Shown piece by piece: positions 28,573 to 38,531 of a stretch of DNA of 64,000 nucleotides. The stretch's first letter is position 1. The number at the start of each line of letters is the position of its first letter. Origin of the DNA: Thermosynechococcus sp. NK55a (lineage in GTDB: Bacteria; Cyanobacteriota; Cyanobacteriia; Thermosynechococcales; Thermosynechococcaceae). The notes under the pieces were generated by a model. The model was not told the origin of the DNA. It was given only the letters and a program-made list of their open reading frames with translations, and made no database searches. Made by a program: the position numbers and the translations under genes. The stretch is taken from NCBI RefSeq assembly GCF_000505665.1, contig NC_023033.1, forward strand, positions 2,198,313-2,262,312, given 5' to 3'.

Positions 28573-29736
28573 ATGTCTGCATTTGCTACCCCCATTACCC
28601 CCGCACCCATTCCCGACAACATCACCTTAACAGAACTTATTGACAAATACTTCACCGCCTATAACTCAGCACGGCTACGGGAAATTTGCCAACTCCTGAG
28701 TCAACGGGTGTTTCAGCCAGAGGTGACGGTTGGCCTGAGCCTCTCAGGGGCGATGACCCCCACGGGGTTGGGCATCTCAGCCTTAGCGCCTTTAGTGCGG
28801 GCTGGCTTTGTCGATTACATTATTAGCACTGGGGCAAACCTCTACCACGATATTCACTATGCCCTAGGCATGGATCTCTATGCGGCCCATCCTTTTGTCG
28901 ATGATGTGCAACTGCGCAAGGAAAGCAAAATCCGCATTTATGACATTATCTTTGACTACGATGTGCTCCTGGAAACCGATGCCTTTTTGCGGCAGGTGCT
29001 GCGCAGTGAAACGTTCCAACGCCGCATGGGTACAGCTGAGTTTCACTATCACTTGGGGCGCTATGTGTGCGAACTGGAGGTGCAGCGGGGACAGCCCCAT
29101 TCCTGTTTGTTGGCCACGGCCTATGAGTGCGGTGTGCCCATCTACACCTCCTCCCCGGGGGATAGCTCCATTGGCATGAATGTGGCGGCGATCGCCCTCG
29201 AAGGGTCGAAACTGATGATTGACCCCGCCATTGATGTCAATGAAACCGCAGCCATTGCCTACTTTGCCCGTGAAGCCGCTGAGGGCAAAGGCAAAAGTGC
29301 CGCCTTGATTATTGGTGGTGGGAGCCCGAAAAACTTCCTGCTGCAAACCCAGCCGCAAATCCACGAAGTGTTGGGGCTCGAGGAACGGGGGCACGATTAC
29401 TTTATCCAGATTACCGATGCCCGTCCGGATACCGGTGGCCTGTCGGGTGCTGTGCCCAGTGAAGCTGTCAGTTGGGGTAAAGTGGATCCCCAAGGGTTGC
29501 GGGATACCGTCGTTTGCTACACCGATAGCACGATCGCCCTCCCCATTCTCACCGCCTACTGCCTCAATCGCTGTCAACCCCGTCCTCTGAAGCGGCTCTA
29601 CGATCGCCGCGGCGAAATGGTCGAGCGCCTCCAGCAGCTCTACCTGCAAGCCCAACTTCAGCACAAGGTGAAGGAGCTGCCCACTGAAGCGCCTGTAGCC
29701 ACCTATCCCTGTGGTACGCCGATTCGTCGCCGTTAG
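28573..29736 (+). CDS. Deoxyhypusine synthase-like protein
   Basis: The product is 387 aa from ATG 28573, which has GAGGAA seven bases upstream; GTG 28531 and ATG 28537 in the same frame lack such a site. The fold is that of deoxyhypusine synthase: NAD-binding segments [15 protein letters not shown] and [10 protein letters not shown], and the catalytic lysine in EAVSWGK (Lys303). Eukaryotes and archaea use this enzyme to attach the aminobutyl group of spermidine to eIF5A, a target bacteria do not have. Related bacterial enzymes make homospermidine or act on unknown acceptors, so a polyamine role is likely but the product is unknown. It overlaps the convergent ABC gene by four bases. Confidence 0.88.
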   Translation: MSAFATPITPAPIPDNITLTELIDKYFTAYNSARLREICQLLSQRVFQPEVTVGLSLSGAMTPTGLGISALAPLVRAGFVDYIISTGANLYHDIHYALGMDLYAAHPFVDDVQLRKESKIRIYDIIFDYDVLLETDAFLRQVLRSETFQRRMGTAEFHYHLGRYVCELEVQRGQPHSCLLATAYECGVPIYTSSPGDSSIGMNVAAIALEGSKLMIDPAIDVNETAAIAYFAREAAEGKGKSAALIIGGGSPKNFLLQTQPQIHEVLGLEERGHDYFIQITDARPDTGGLSGAVPSEAVSWGKVDPQGLRDTVVCYTDSTIALPILTAYCLNRCQPRPLKRLYDRRGEMVERLQQLYLQAQLQHKVKELPTEAPVATYPCGTPIRRR

Positions 29737-30479
29737 TCCCAGCGCCGGGGGATCCTCAGGGATCCCTCGAAGGCGCGCGCTAGATTTTCTGGCGTAAATA
29801 CTTCACTGGTGCGGCCATAGGCTAGGATACTACGGTTCACCAGCACCACCTGATCACAGAAGGTAGTCATCGAGGAGAGATCGTGGGTAGAGATGAGAAT
29901 TGTGTGCCCTTTCTCCCGCTCTGCCATGAGGAGAGCAATCATCAGTTTCTCCGTTTTCACATCCACACCTGCAAAGGGTTCATCCAAGAGCAACACCTGT
30001 GCTTCTTGGGCAAAGGCCCGAGCAAGAAACATCCGTTTCTTTTGACCGCCGGAGAGTTCGCCAATTTGGCGCTGCCGCAAGGGCCAGAGTTCCACCTGCT
30101 CTAGGCTTTCCTGTACCCGTTGGCGATCGCGCCCCCTCGGTTGGCGCAGCCAGTTCATCTTGCCGTAGCGTCCCATCATCACCACATCCCAGACCCGCAG
30201 CGGAAATTGCCAATCCACATCTTCACTTTGGGGCACATAGGCCACAAGGGACTGCCGTTGTACCTGCTGGCGGGGTAATCCATGAATGCGCACCTGACCT
30301 CGGATGGGCTTGACAAATCCCATGATGGCCTTGAAAAGGGTGGATTTACCGGCACCATTCATGCCCACAACCCCACAGATCGTGCCGGCGGGCAGTTGCA
30401 GCGTTGCCCCATGGAGGGCAAGATGGCGATGATAGGCCACCGTTACATCTTGTAAATCAATGGCAGGGCTAGAAATCAT
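29733..30479 (-). CDS. Metal ABC transporter ATPase subunit (ZnuC/MntA type)
   Basis: A 248-aa ABC ATPase. Walker A is GMNGAGKST, the signature LSGGQKKRM, Walker [13 protein letters not shown], and the switch His is in STHD. It resembles manganese/zinc importer ATPases (MntA/ZnuC family 14). The ATG overlaps the stop of the binding-protein gene (30476-30479), so the two are translationally coupled. A permease gene, expected next in mntCAB-type operons, is not present: the convergent deoxyhypusine synthase gene occupies that place. Confidence 0.88.
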   Translation of the reverse strand: MISSPAIDLQDVTVAYHRHLALHGATLQLPAGTICGVVGMNGAGKSTLFKAIMGFVKPIRGQVRIHGLPRQQVQRQSLVAYVPQSEDVDWQFPLRVWDVVMMGRYGKMNWLRQPRGRDRQRVQESLEQVELWPLRQRQIGELSGGQKKRMFLARAFAQEAQVLLLDEPFAGVDVKTEKLMIALLMAEREKGHTILISTHDLSSMTTFCDQVVLVNRSILAYGRTSEVFTPENLARAFEGSLRIPRRWD

Positions 30480-31414
30480 GGGGTTGTCCTCCCGCTGAGA
30501 CCACGGATAAGGGTGTTGATGTTGTACTTGAGTAGGTCAAGGTAGGTCGGGGCATTCCCCTCAGGGGGTGATAGGGAATCCACATAGAAAATGCCAGCAA
30601 ATGTAGCGCCAGACTCCCGTGCCACCTGTTGTTGGGGATTTGCATTGACGGTACTTTCGCAAAAGACAGCGGGAATCTGTTGCTGTCGCACAATGTCAAT
30701 CACCCGCGTAATTTGGCGGGGTGTCCCCTCCTGATCGGCATTCACTGGCCAGAGATACACTTCCGTCAGGTCATAGTCTCGCGCCAGGTAGGAGAAGGCA
30801 CCTTCACAGGTGACAATGTAGCGTTTGTGGGCAGGAAGGGTAGCAAGGGCCTGACGTAGCTCCTGATCAAGGGCGCGAATTTGGGCTTTGTAGGCTTTGG
30901 CATTGGCGGCATAGATCTCGGCGCCAGCAGGATCGAGGTCTGTGAGAGCCTTGCGAATGTTTTCAACGTAAATCAGGGCATTTTGGGGGGACATCCAGGC
31001 ATGGGGGTTGGGTTGTCCTCGGTAGGCATCCTCTTGAATGGGAATGGGGCTAATTCCCTTTGTGAGCGTGACACGGGGCACATTCGGTAGGCTGTTGTAG
31101 AAGCGATCGCCCCACCGCTCGAGGCCAAGGCCATTTTCTAAAATGAGGGCGGCTTCCTGTCCCCGCACCAGGTCACTGGGGGTAAATTCATAGCCGTGAA
31201 CTTCCGCTCCCGGTTTAATCAGTGACTCTACCCGCAGGCGATCGCCCGCCACCTGCTGCGCCATATCGGCAAGAACTGTAAATGTGGTCAGCACTAAGGG
31301 GCGTTCATCCCTATGGGTTTGGGTGGGGCGGGTTTCTTGGCGATTCTCCGGGGCTGGGACTCCACACCCACCCAGCAAGAGAATTCCTATCAGCAACCAA
31401 CTCAGACCCCGCAT
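30476..31414 (-). CDS. Metal-binding ABC lipoprotein (MntC/ZnuA type)
   Basis: Cluster A-I solute-binding protein, 312 aa from ATG 31414; the longer frame starts at TTG 31423. The lipoprotein signal ends in LLGGCG. Metal ligands expected for the family are present: His in EVHGYE, His in PNPHAWMSP, Glu in CESTVN and Asp in YVDSLS, the H-H-E-D set of manganese-type proteins. The zinc-type His-rich loop is absent, so manganese is favoured, though zinc or iron are possible. It is first of a two-gene operon. Confidence 0.88.
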   Translation of the reverse strand: MRGLSWLLIGILLLGGCGVPAPENRQETRPTQTHRDERPLVLTTFTVLADMAQQVAGDRLRVESLIKPGAEVHGYEFTPSDLVRGQEAALILENGLGLERWGDRFYNSLPNVPRVTLTKGISPIPIQEDAYRGQPNPHAWMSPQNALIYVENIRKALTDLDPAGAEIYAANAKAYKAQIRALDQELRQALATLPAHKRYIVTCEGAFSYLARDYDLTEVYLWPVNADQEGTPRQITRVIDIVRQQQIPAVFCESTVNANPQQQVARESGATFAGIFYVDSLSPPEGNAPTYLDLLKYNINTLIRGLSGRTTP

Positions 31415-31554
31415 GGTGGGCAATCTTTCATAATCCTTTCATAATTCTCAGCCTAACACAGGATGCTGCGGAAAATGAAGGAAAAATGAAAAGCTCCCCC
31501 TTGGAGGGCGATCGCCCCGTCCGATACACTGAGGGGAGACAGTCATGGGAAGAA

Positions 31555-32664
31555 ATGGTGAAACGACGCAAACGCTGGTTCGCTCTTTTGGTGATACTCC
31601 TCCTCTGGTTGGGGACCTTCCTGTTGCCGCCGCTGGCGATCGCGCTGCCTGTTGAACCTCCACTAATTGCTGCCCTGCCCCAAGGGAATGCCATTACTGA
31701 TCCCAAAGCCCTGCTCCGTTGGGCCTTACCTATTGACAATCCAACGGTGCGAGAACTGCAAAAGGACCTGGAACAAATCTCTTTTTGGGTGCGGGGCAAA
31801 CAGTGGTCAAAAATTGCCAGCAACATCAGCAAGGCGAAAACTATTATCCGCGATCGCGCCGATGAACTCCTCCAGAGGATCCCTGCCGAGAAACAGGAAG
31901 CGGCCAAAACCCTCTTAGCAGAGTTAGAGACTTCCCTCGATACACTTCAGGAAGCCGCCAAAGCCAAAGATCGCAGCCAACTCTTACCCGCTAAAGCCGC
32001 CGCCCTCGACAAAGTGGGGGAGTTGGAGGCCATGATGGTGCAAAACTTTAGCTACACCCCTCCCAAAGGCTATGAGCACTTGCCGCGATTGTTGGGTCGC
32101 GCCACTGTAGAGATGGAAACTAGCAAAGGCAAGCTCACAATAGTTGTCGATGGCTACAGTGCCCCCCTGACCGCTGGCAACTTTGTGGACTTGGTACAAC
32201 GCCACTTCTACGATGGCCTACCCTTTACCCGTGCTGAGGAATCCTATGTGCTGCAGGCAGGGGATCCACCGGGACCAGAGGTTGGCTTTATCGATCCCAA
32301 GACCAATCAATACCGCGCCATTCCCTTAGAAATTCTTGTGGAGGGAGATAAGTATCCCCTCTATGGCATTACCCTTGAGGATGCGGGTCGTTACCTAGAC
32401 CACCCCGTGTTGCCCTTTTCCGCCTATGGTACGGTTGCCCTAGCGCGTCCCAACGATGATCCCAATGGTGGTTCGTCGCAATTTTTCTTTTTGCTCTTTG
32501 AACCTGAACTGACCCCAGCAGGATTAAATCTCTTGGACGGCCGTTATGCTGTCTTTGGCTATGTTGTCGAAGGAGAAGAAACTCTGCGGCAACTGCGCCA
32601 AGGGGATAAAATTCTCTCAGCCAAGGTTGTAGATGGACTTGAACATCTGGTGCAGCCCACCTAG
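31555..32664 (+). CDS. Thylakoid-lumen-type cyclophilin peptidyl-prolyl isomerase (CYP38/TLP40-like)
   Basis: The product is 369 aa from ATG 31555 (MVKRRKRWFALLV); the frame is open to 31282 but that part is out of family. A signal peptide ends near PLAIA-LPVEPP, so export to lumen or periplasm. The N-terminal helical domain (about 40-150, with LQKDLEQISFWVRG) is that of plant TLP40/CYP38, which helps assembly of photosystem II. The C-terminal cyclophilin domain has ETSKGKLTIVV, GNFVDLV and NGGSSQFFFLL. Its active-site residues are partly changed, as in CYP38. Confidence 0.9.
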   Translation: MVKRRKRWFALLVILLLWLGTFLLPPLAIALPVEPPLIAALPQGNAITDPKALLRWALPIDNPTVRELQKDLEQISFWVRGKQWSKIASNISKAKTIIRDRADELLQRIPAEKQEAAKTLLAELETSLDTLQEAAKAKDRSQLLPAKAAALDKVGELEAMMVQNFSYTPPKGYEHLPRLLGRATVEMETSKGKLTIVVDGYSAPLTAGNFVDLVQRHFYDGLPFTRAEESYVLQAGDPPGPEVGFIDPKTNQYRAIPLEILVEGDKYPLYGITLEDAGRYLDHPVLPFSAYGTVALARPNDDPNGGSSQFFFLLFEPELTPAGLNLLDGRYAVFGYVVEGEETLRQLRQGDKILSAKVVDGLEHLVQPT

Positions 32665-32686
32665 GCTCCCTACTAATTAAAACAGC

Positions 32687-33604
32687 GTGAAAAGTTATTC
32701 AGTGACTAGGGGTATTGTGAACAATCAGCCAAAATTACTTGATCCCTTAAGCATTGCTCCCACCCGACCAAAACCACGACTAAGCATCGGCATGCCAGTA
32801 TATAATGGTGCCAAATTTATTCGTGACGCTCTCAATTCATTGTTAGGGCAAAGCTTTACCGATTTTGAACTGATCATCTCAGATAATGCCTCAACGGACG
32901 AGACCGAGGCCATCTGCCGAGAATACGCAGCAAAAGACAGCCGGATAAGGTATATCCGCCAAACGCACAACATGGGTGCAGCTGCCAACTTTAAGTATGT
33001 TCTAGATCAAGCAGTTGCCGAATACTTCATGTGGGCCACTGCAGACGATGTATGGGATAGGGATTGGATTGCTGCACTCTTGCCTATAGCCGTTGAAAAT
33101 TCTTGCCTTGCATTCGGCAGTATCCGAACGATAGATGAAGTCGGTAACTTAATTAGCCACCCTGCAAGCAACGGCACTTTCACTTATTCTGGAAGTAAAC
33201 TATTGCGTCGCCTAAAGTACGCACTAGAGCCTAATTTTTTGGGAAAAGCCAATCCAATCTACGGGATTTTTCCAAAAAAAGTTATAAGCGATGACGCAAT
33301 GAACATCCTTTCCTCGGGACTCTATGCTGCCGATACGCATTTCTTGTACTATATCCTAGGGAAGTGCAACATTAAGTCAACTAAAGAGGTGTTTCTCTAT
33401 AAGAGAATTCACAATCTATGTTCTGGCAACCAAGAATATTCAGATCTTGACCGTGCTGTCGCTAACTTGAGAGGTTACGGAGTGCAGAGTAGCATCCTCG
33501 AGCGTATTCTTTTGGTGTCTCTTCTGCCAGTTGCTCCACGACTTTACGGTATGTTCGTCCAGGTGAAGCGCTATATTGCTATATTGAAGACGCGATGTTT
33601 TTGA
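32687..33604 (+). CDS. Family 2 glycosyltransferase
   Basis: A 305-aa GT-A fold enzyme. It starts at GTG 32687. The family start is RLSIGMPVYNGAKFI, then ELIISDNASTDETE (nucleotide-sugar binding), and the metal-binding DxD-like motif is in WATADDVWDRDW. The C-terminal part is variable, with a positively charged end. It would add a sugar to the growing glycan on a lipid carrier. It is the first gene of the island, at lower GC than the genes after 34200. Donor sugar not predictable. Confidence 0.85.
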   Translation: MKSYSVTRGIVNNQPKLLDPLSIAPTRPKPRLSIGMPVYNGAKFIRDALNSLLGQSFTDFELIISDNASTDETEAICREYAAKDSRIRYIRQTHNMGAAANFKYVLDQAVAEYFMWATADDVWDRDWIAALLPIAVENSCLAFGSIRTIDEVGNLISHPASNGTFTYSGSKLLRRLKYALEPNFLGKANPIYGIFPKKVISDDAMNILSSGLYAADTHFLYYILGKCNIKSTKEVFLYKRIHNLCSGNQEYSDLDRAVANLRGYGVQSSILERILLVSLLPVAPRLYGMFVQVKRYIAILKTRCF

Positions 33605-33614
33605 ACTCTAAGGT

Positions 33615-33728
33615 ATGATCATTATCATTGCTCAGTTGTACTGCAGAATTGGCACCCAGATGTTTCAGTACGCAGCAAGTATTGACCTTAGCGCTCCAGA
33701 AAATGTGCCATTGCGCTTCGAGACTTGA
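33615..33728 (+). pseudogene. Stub of a family 11 glycosyltransferase (fucosyltransferase type)
   Basis: An ATG 11 bases after the previous stop begins a 37-codon frame that matches the GT11 N terminus: MIIIIAQLYCRIGTQMFQYA resembles the family's MII...GGLGNQMFQYA. The frame then leaves the family and ends in TGA. The rest of the gene is missing. GT11 enzymes are alpha-1,2-fucosyl- or related transferases. Confidence 0.7.
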
Positions 33729-34012
33729 ATGGCTTGACCGACTGTGTTTGAACTGGGGATTGAATTTGGGCTGCGTATTCAGCCTTGATTTCCACACTTA
33801 AACCCATTGAGACGCAGCAGTTGCTTGATCTCTCTGTGCGCCCACTGGTACACCCTCTGTTCGATACGACCAAGCCCAACGGCATGCCCAGAAAGTCTTG
33901 GATATAAGTCGGTCATAAATCTCGTCGTATTCTTGTGCTGATGTCCTTTGCTTGCCTTTACTAACGGGCTTATTCTATCATATTGATGCTACAGCGATTA
34001 AGCAAATCAATA
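33729..34012. other. Scar region in the island
   Basis: About 280 bases between the GT11 stub and rfbF with no intact gene. A minus-strand frame at 33688-33885 (65 aa) has a basic segment that could be a transposase remnant, but I cannot confirm that. The stretch probably marks a deletion or insertion event. Confidence 0.45.
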
Positions 34013-34786
34013 ATGAAAGCTGTTATTCTTGCCGGCGGCTTAGGCACCCGCATCTCCGAGGAAACTCATCTTAAACCAAAGCCGATGATTGAAATTGGCG
34101 GTAGGCCCATTCTGTGGCATATCATGAAAATCTACGCCGCCCACGGTGTAAACGATTTTGTAATCTGCTGTGGCTACAAGGGATACCTGATCAAGGAATA
34201 CTTCGCCAATTATTTCCTTCACATGTCGGACGTCACCTTCGACATGACGCACAACACCATGGAAGTCCACAAGCGCCAGGCCGAACCGTGGCGGGTGACG
34301 CTCGTCGATACGGGTGAGCAGACGCTGACCGGCGGTCGCTTGAAACGTGTTGCGGCTTACGTCGAAAATGAAAAAGCGTTTTGCTTTACCTATGGCGATG
34401 GCTTGGCTGACATCGACCTGACGCAGGAGATCGCTTTCCATCTGCGGCATGGAAAACTTGCCACAGTGGCGGCGGTCCAGCCACCGGGCCGCTACGGCGC
34501 GCTTCAGATGGAGGGGAACAGGGTCTGTGGGTTTACGGAAAAGCCGCGGGGGGACGGCGGCTACATCAATGGAGGCTTTTTCATCCTATCGCCAAAGTGT
34601 TTGGACCTCATCGCCGGGGATCAAACCAGTTTTGAAGGTGAACCGCTCGCTCAGCTTGCCCAGATGGGCGAATTGGTGGCATTTGTTCACGAGGGCTTTT
34701 GGCAGCCCATGGATACCTTGCGCGACAAAAACCATCTGGAGGAGCTGTGGAATTCGGGCAAGGCGCCTTGGAAGATTTGGGAATGA
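34013..34786 (+). CDS. rfbF: Glucose-1-phosphate cytidylyltransferase
   Basis: Makes CDP-glucose from glucose-1-phosphate and CTP. The product is 257 aa from ATG 34013, the usual family length; the frame is open to 33983. The nucleotidyltransferase signature [20 protein letters not shown] and the conserved [17 protein letters not shown] are intact, as is [12 protein letters not shown] near the end. The stop overlaps the start of rfbG (ATGA), so the pair is translationally coupled. This is the first step of CDP-deoxysugar synthesis. Confidence 0.95.
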   Translation: MKAVILAGGLGTRISEETHLKPKPMIEIGGRPILWHIMKIYAAHGVNDFVICCGYKGYLIKEYFANYFLHMSDVTFDMTHNTMEVHKRQAEPWRVTLVDTGEQTLTGGRLKRVAAYVENEKAFCFTYGDGLADIDLTQEIAFHLRHGKLATVAAVQPPGRYGALQMEGNRVCGFTEKPRGDGGYINGGFFILSPKCLDLIAGDQTSFEGEPLAQLAQMGELVAFVHEGFWQPMDTLRDKNHLEELWNSGKAPWKIWE

Positions 34787-35907
34787 ACATGGGGTTTTGG
34801 CAAGGCAGGCGGGTGTTGGTCACCGGCCACACTGGCTTTAAGGGCAGCTGGCTCTCCCTATGGCTGCGCGAGCTGGGTGCCACACTATGCGGTCTGGCCT
34901 TGCCGCCTGCCACGCAGCCATCCCTCTTCGAACTGACCGGCATCGGCGAAGATATCGAAGGCCATATGGTCGATATCCGGGACGCAAATGCTGTAGCGAC
35001 TCGGATTCGGTGCTTTGCACCCGAGATCGTTTTCCATTTGGCTGCCCAGCCGCTGGTGCGGGCCAGTTACATTGACCCCTTGGGCACCTTCTCCAGCAAT
35101 ATCATGGGCACCGCCCATGTGCTGGATGCCCTGCGTGGTCTGGATTCGGTGCGTGTTGCCGTCATGGTGACCACCGATAAGGTTTATGAAAATCGCGAGT
35201 GGCCCTACCCCTACCGTGAAACGGATCCCCTGGGCGGCCATGACCCCTACAGTGCGAGCAAGGCCGCCAGCGAGATCGTGGTCGCCAGTTATCGCGATGC
35301 CTTTTTGCGCGCCCAAGGTGTGGCCATTGCCACGGCCCGCGCCGGCAACGTCATCGGCGGTGGTGACTGGTCTGAGGATCGGCTCATTCCGGACGCGATG
35401 CGCGCGTGGTTTTCTGGAAAGCCCCTTCTGGTACGTCGGCCCAATGCCATCCGCCCGTGGCAGCATGTGCTCGAGCCCCTGTATGGCTATCTCGTCCTGG
35501 CCGAAAAGCTCTGGGCGCAGCCGGAACTGGCCGGGGCCTACAATTTCGGTCCGGATCCCATCGAGGCGGCGACGGTCCGGGAAGTGGTCGAGCAGGCTAG
35601 GCAGGTTTTCGGTGCGGCAGAAGTGCAATACGCCAGCTCGCCGGAAGGGCCCCATGAGGCCCACTGGCTGGCGCTGGAGACCGCCAAGGCGCGCACGCTC
35701 CTCAAGGTCAAGCCCAGGTGGAACCTCACTCAGGCCATCGAGCGGACCGTGTCGTGGTACAAGGCCGTGAGTCGGGGGGCGATGCGCGTGCCTTGTGCCT
35801 TGCCGCCATCGCCGACTATCAGCATGACGCCAGTCAAGCCGGCGAGGGCGCGCCATGAACCACTTGACCATCACGTCCACGCCCCTGGCAGGGCTTGCGA
35901 TCCTTGA
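34783..35907 (+). CDS. rfbG: CDP-glucose 4,6-dehydratase
   Basis: Converts CDP-glucose to CDP-4-dehydro-6-deoxyglucose. A 374-aa extended SDR: NAD-binding [10 protein letters not shown] near the start, catalytic YSASK, and TTDKVYEN in place of the TTDEVYG of TDP-glucose dehydratases, a CDP-family mark. The start is ATG 34783, overlapping the rfbF stop. The last 17 codons overlap the next gene's start. Confidence 0.94.
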   Translation: MNMGFWQGRRVLVTGHTGFKGSWLSLWLRELGATLCGLALPPATQPSLFELTGIGEDIEGHMVDIRDANAVATRIRCFAPEIVFHLAAQPLVRASYIDPLGTFSSNIMGTAHVLDALRGLDSVRVAVMVTTDKVYENREWPYPYRETDPLGGHDPYSASKAASEIVVASYRDAFLRAQGVAIATARAGNVIGGGDWSEDRLIPDAMRAWFSGKPLLVRRPNAIRPWQHVLEPLYGYLVLAEKLWAQPELAGAYNFGPDPIEAATVREVVEQARQVFGAAEVQYASSPEGPHEAHWLALETAKARTLLKVKPRWNLTQAIERTVSWYKAVSRGAMRVPCALPPSPTISMTPVKPARARHEPLDHHVHAPGRACDP

Positions 35908-36415
35908 GCGTCATACCCTTGGGGATGCGCGCGGCTACTTTGAGCGGCTTTTCTGCAGCGATGAGCTGCAAGCCTTGCTGGCCGGCCGAACCATCGTGCA
36001 AATCAACCACAGCTTCACAGCCCAGGCAGGGACCGTGCGCGGGCTTCACTTCCAGTATCCCCCCCATGCCGAGATGAAATTTGTGCACTGCCTGCGCGGG
36101 GAAGTCTTTGATGTGGCCGTGGACCTTCGGAAAGGCTCGCCCACGCTTCTTCAGTGGCATGCAGAGGTGCTCAGCGCCGATAACCACAAAACCCTCGTGA
36201 TCCCCGAAGGGTTTGCCCACGGCTTTCAGACCCTGACCAATGATTGTGAAATGCTCTACCTCCATACCGCGCCCTACCATCCCGAGGCTGAAGGCGGTCT
36301 TCATCCGCTTGACCCTCGCCTGAATGTCGGCTGGCCGCTACCGGTTTCGCAGCTCTCCGAGCGCGATGCCAGCCACCCATGGATCAATGACGCCTTCGAG
36401 GGGCTTGTCCTATGA
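35855..36415 (+). CDS. dTDP-4-dehydrorhamnose 3,5-epimerase-family protein
   Basis: A 186-aa RmlC-like cupin. The catalytic His is in VRGLHFQYPPHAE, and a basic/aromatic site is in IPEGFAHGFQTL, with Tyr in CEMLYLHTAPYH. In this operon the substrate should be a CDP-4-keto-6-deoxyhexose, epimerised at C3 and/or C5. It overlaps rfbG by 53 bases and the following methyltransferase by four (ATGA). Confidence 0.9.
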   Translation: MNHLTITSTPLAGLAILERHTLGDARGYFERLFCSDELQALLAGRTIVQINHSFTAQAGTVRGLHFQYPPHAEMKFVHCLRGEVFDVAVDLRKGSPTLLQWHAEVLSADNHKTLVIPEGFAHGFQTLTNDCEMLYLHTAPYHPEAEGGLHPLDPRLNVGWPLPVSQLSERDASHPWINDAFEGLVL

Positions 36416-37653
36416 ACTGCCGTCACTGTAACGCACCCCTTGAGCTTGTACTCATCGACCTGGGGACGCAGCCCCCATCCAATGCTTATCTTGGCGCCGA
36501 AGCCCTGCGCATGCCGGAGCGCTGGTATCCGCTGCGTGTACTCGTCTGCGAGCAATGCTGGCTTGTGCAGACAGAAGACTTTGCGCAACCTCAAGAGCTC
36601 TTCAGCCCCGATTACGCCTATTTCAGCGGCTACTCCTCCTCATGGCTTGCCCATTGCGCGCGCTTCGTGGGGGAGGCCGTCCAGCGTTTCGGGCTGGGCC
36701 CCGACAGCCATGTGGTGGAAGTGGCCGCCAATGATGGCTACCTGCTCCAGTTCGTTCAGGCGCGGGGCATTCCCTGCCTGGGCATCGAACCCACTGCCAG
36801 CACTGCAGCCGCCGCACGGGCCAAGGGCATTGCCATCGTCCAGGATTTCTTCGGCGTCCGGCTGGCGCAGCTGCTCGCCAGTGAGGGCAGACAGGCCGAT
36901 CTCATGATTGCCAACAATGTGCTGGCCCACGTGCCCGACATCAACGATTTTGTTGCCGGCTTTACCATTTTGCTCAAGCCCCAGGGTGTCGCCACCTTCG
37001 AGTTTCCACACCTTCTGCGGCTCTTGGCCGAAGTGCAATTCGACACGATCTATCATGAACATTTCTCCTACCTCTCGCTGACCGCGGTGGAGCATATTTT
37101 CACTCGCGCCGGCCTGACGATATTCGATGTCGAAGCCCTGCCCACCCACGGCGGCAGTCTGCGCATCTATGCCCAGCGCGCCGATACAGGTAAACAGCCC
37201 ATCAGTGACCGTGTCGATGCCCTGCTTGAGGAAGAGCGCGCCGCCGGGCTGACCCAGCGTGCGACCTACAGCGGCTTTCAGGAACGTGCGGAGCGCATCA
37301 AGGACGACTTCCTTGAGTTCTTGCTCACCGCCAAACGGGAAGGTAAACGCGTCGCTGCCTATGGCGCGGCGGCCAAGGGCAACACGCTTCTCAACTTTGC
37401 TGGCGTCAAGCCCGATCTCCTGCCGTTTGTGGTGGACAAAAACCCGGCCAAACAGGGCAAATATCTCCCGGGAAGCCGCATTCCCATCGTCAGTGAAGAA
37501 AAACTCAAGGAAACCCAACCCGACTATATCGTGATCCTGCCCTGGAACTTGCGCGAGGAGATCATGGCGCAGCTGGCTTATGTGCAGGCATGGGGGGGAC
37601 AATTCGTCATCGCTGTGCCAGCGCTTGAAGTGTCAAAGGGTAAGATGACATGA
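36412..37653 (+). CDS. Sugar C-methyltransferase (TylCIII/NovU-like)
   Basis: A 413-aa protein with the three-part layout of sugar C-methyltransferases: an N-terminal zinc-binding domain (CRHCN and CEQCW cysteines), a central SAM-binding Rossmann domain (VVEVAANDGYLLQF), and a C-terminal domain with AAYGAAAKGNTLLNF and a Gly-rich end. The conserved HEHFSYLSL is typical. It should methylate C3 of a nucleotide-activated 4-keto-deoxysugar. It overlaps both neighbours by ATGA. Confidence 0.9.
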   Translation: MNCRHCNAPLELVLIDLGTQPPSNAYLGAEALRMPERWYPLRVLVCEQCWLVQTEDFAQPQELFSPDYAYFSGYSSSWLAHCARFVGEAVQRFGLGPDSHVVEVAANDGYLLQFVQARGIPCLGIEPTASTAAAARAKGIAIVQDFFGVRLAQLLASEGRQADLMIANNVLAHVPDINDFVAGFTILLKPQGVATFEFPHLLRLLAEVQFDTIYHEHFSYLSLTAVEHIFTRAGLTIFDVEALPTHGGSLRIYAQRADTGKQPISDRVDALLEEERAAGLTQRATYSGFQERAERIKDDFLEFLLTAKREGKRVAAYGAAAKGNTLLNFAGVKPDLLPFVVDKNPAKQGKYLPGSRIPIVSEEKLKETQPDYIVILPWNLREEIMAQLAYVQAWGGQFVIAVPALEVSKGKMT

Positions 37654-38531
37654 GGGTGTTGCTGACCGGAGCCAGTGGATTTATCGGCCGCTATGCGCTT
37701 AAGGCCTTGCAACGACAGGGGCTCGAGGTGGTTGCGATCGGTCGTACCCGACCGCAAGCTCCCGTGCGGTTTATCGAAGCCAATCTCTTAAGCATCACCG
37801 ATTTTGGTCCGCTGATGCAGCAAGCTCAGGCGACTCATCTATTGCATCTGGCCTGGTACGCCGAGCACGGCAAATACTGGACGTCGCCTCTGAATTTACG
37901 CTGGGTTGAAGCGACGACACGGTTGGTAGAGGCTTTTTGCGCTGCTGCCGGGCAGCAGGTGGTGGTCGCCGGTACCTGTGCTGAATACGATTGGGCGCAT
38001 GGCTACTGTAGGGAGGACAGCACGCCGCTGAACCCGGCAACACTCTACGGTACGGCTAAGGATGCAACCCGTCGCTTGGTCATGGCGGTTTGCGCGCAGC
38101 ATCAAGTGCCTTGTGCCTGGGGGCGGATTTTTCTGCCGTACGGCTATGGTGAATCCGCTAGGCGACTGATTCCCTCGCTGATCGACGTGTTCCGCGGTGA
38201 GCGTGCGCCTTTTGGAGTAAATGCAGCCTCGTACCGTGACTTTCTGCACGTAACCGATGTGGTAGAGGGGCTCGTCCGGTTACTCACCACCGGGGTCAGT
38301 GGCGCATTCAACATTTGCTCGAGCGAGCCCGTGCGTGTGGCTGAGGTCGTGACGACTTTGGCATCCTTGCTGGGGGCAGATCCAGAGCCCGTTCTCGCCT
38401 TGGCCACGGAGGGGCCCGGGGAGCCTTCTTTGCTCATCGGTGAGAACCTGAAACTCAAGGCGCTCGGATGGCGACCCACACTCACGCTGGCGCAAGGCCT
38501 TGAACGCACGCTCCACGGGGAAAAATCATGA
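37650..38531 (+). CDS. NAD(P)-dependent 4-ketosugar reductase/epimerase
   Basis: A 293-aa extended SDR. GASGFIGRYAL binds the cofactor; the catalytic YxxxK is YGTAK (in PATLYGTAKDATRR), and Thr/Cys precede it (AGTCAEYD). It probably reduces the 4-keto group after methylation and so closes the pathway; an epimerase role is possible. It is coupled by ATGA to methyltransferase genes on both sides. Confidence 0.85.
   Translation: MRVLLTGASGFIGRYALKALQRQGLEVVAIGRTRPQAPVRFIEANLLSITDFGPLMQQAQATHLLHLAWYAEHGKYWTSPLNLRWVEATTRLVEAFCAAAGQQVVVAGTCAEYDWAHGYCREDSTPLNPATLYGTAKDATRRLVMAVCAQHQVPCAWGRIFLPYGYGESARRLIPSLIDVFRGERAPFGVNAASYRDFLHVTDVVEGLVRLLTTGVSGAFNICSSEPVRVAEVVTTLASLLGADPEPVLALATEGPGEPSLLIGENLKLKALGWRPTLTLAQGLERTLHGEKS

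Noticed and set aside
33688-33885. Possible transposase remnant on the minus strand
   Set aside because: The 65-residue frame is basic but shows no DDE or HTH motif I can name; it is reported only as part of the scar region.
34885-35880. Long minus-strand ORF (331 codons) opposite rfbG
   Set aside because: It is a mirror of rfbG in GC-rich sequence; its product has no family features and the plus-strand gene is certain. The same holds for 36640-37602.
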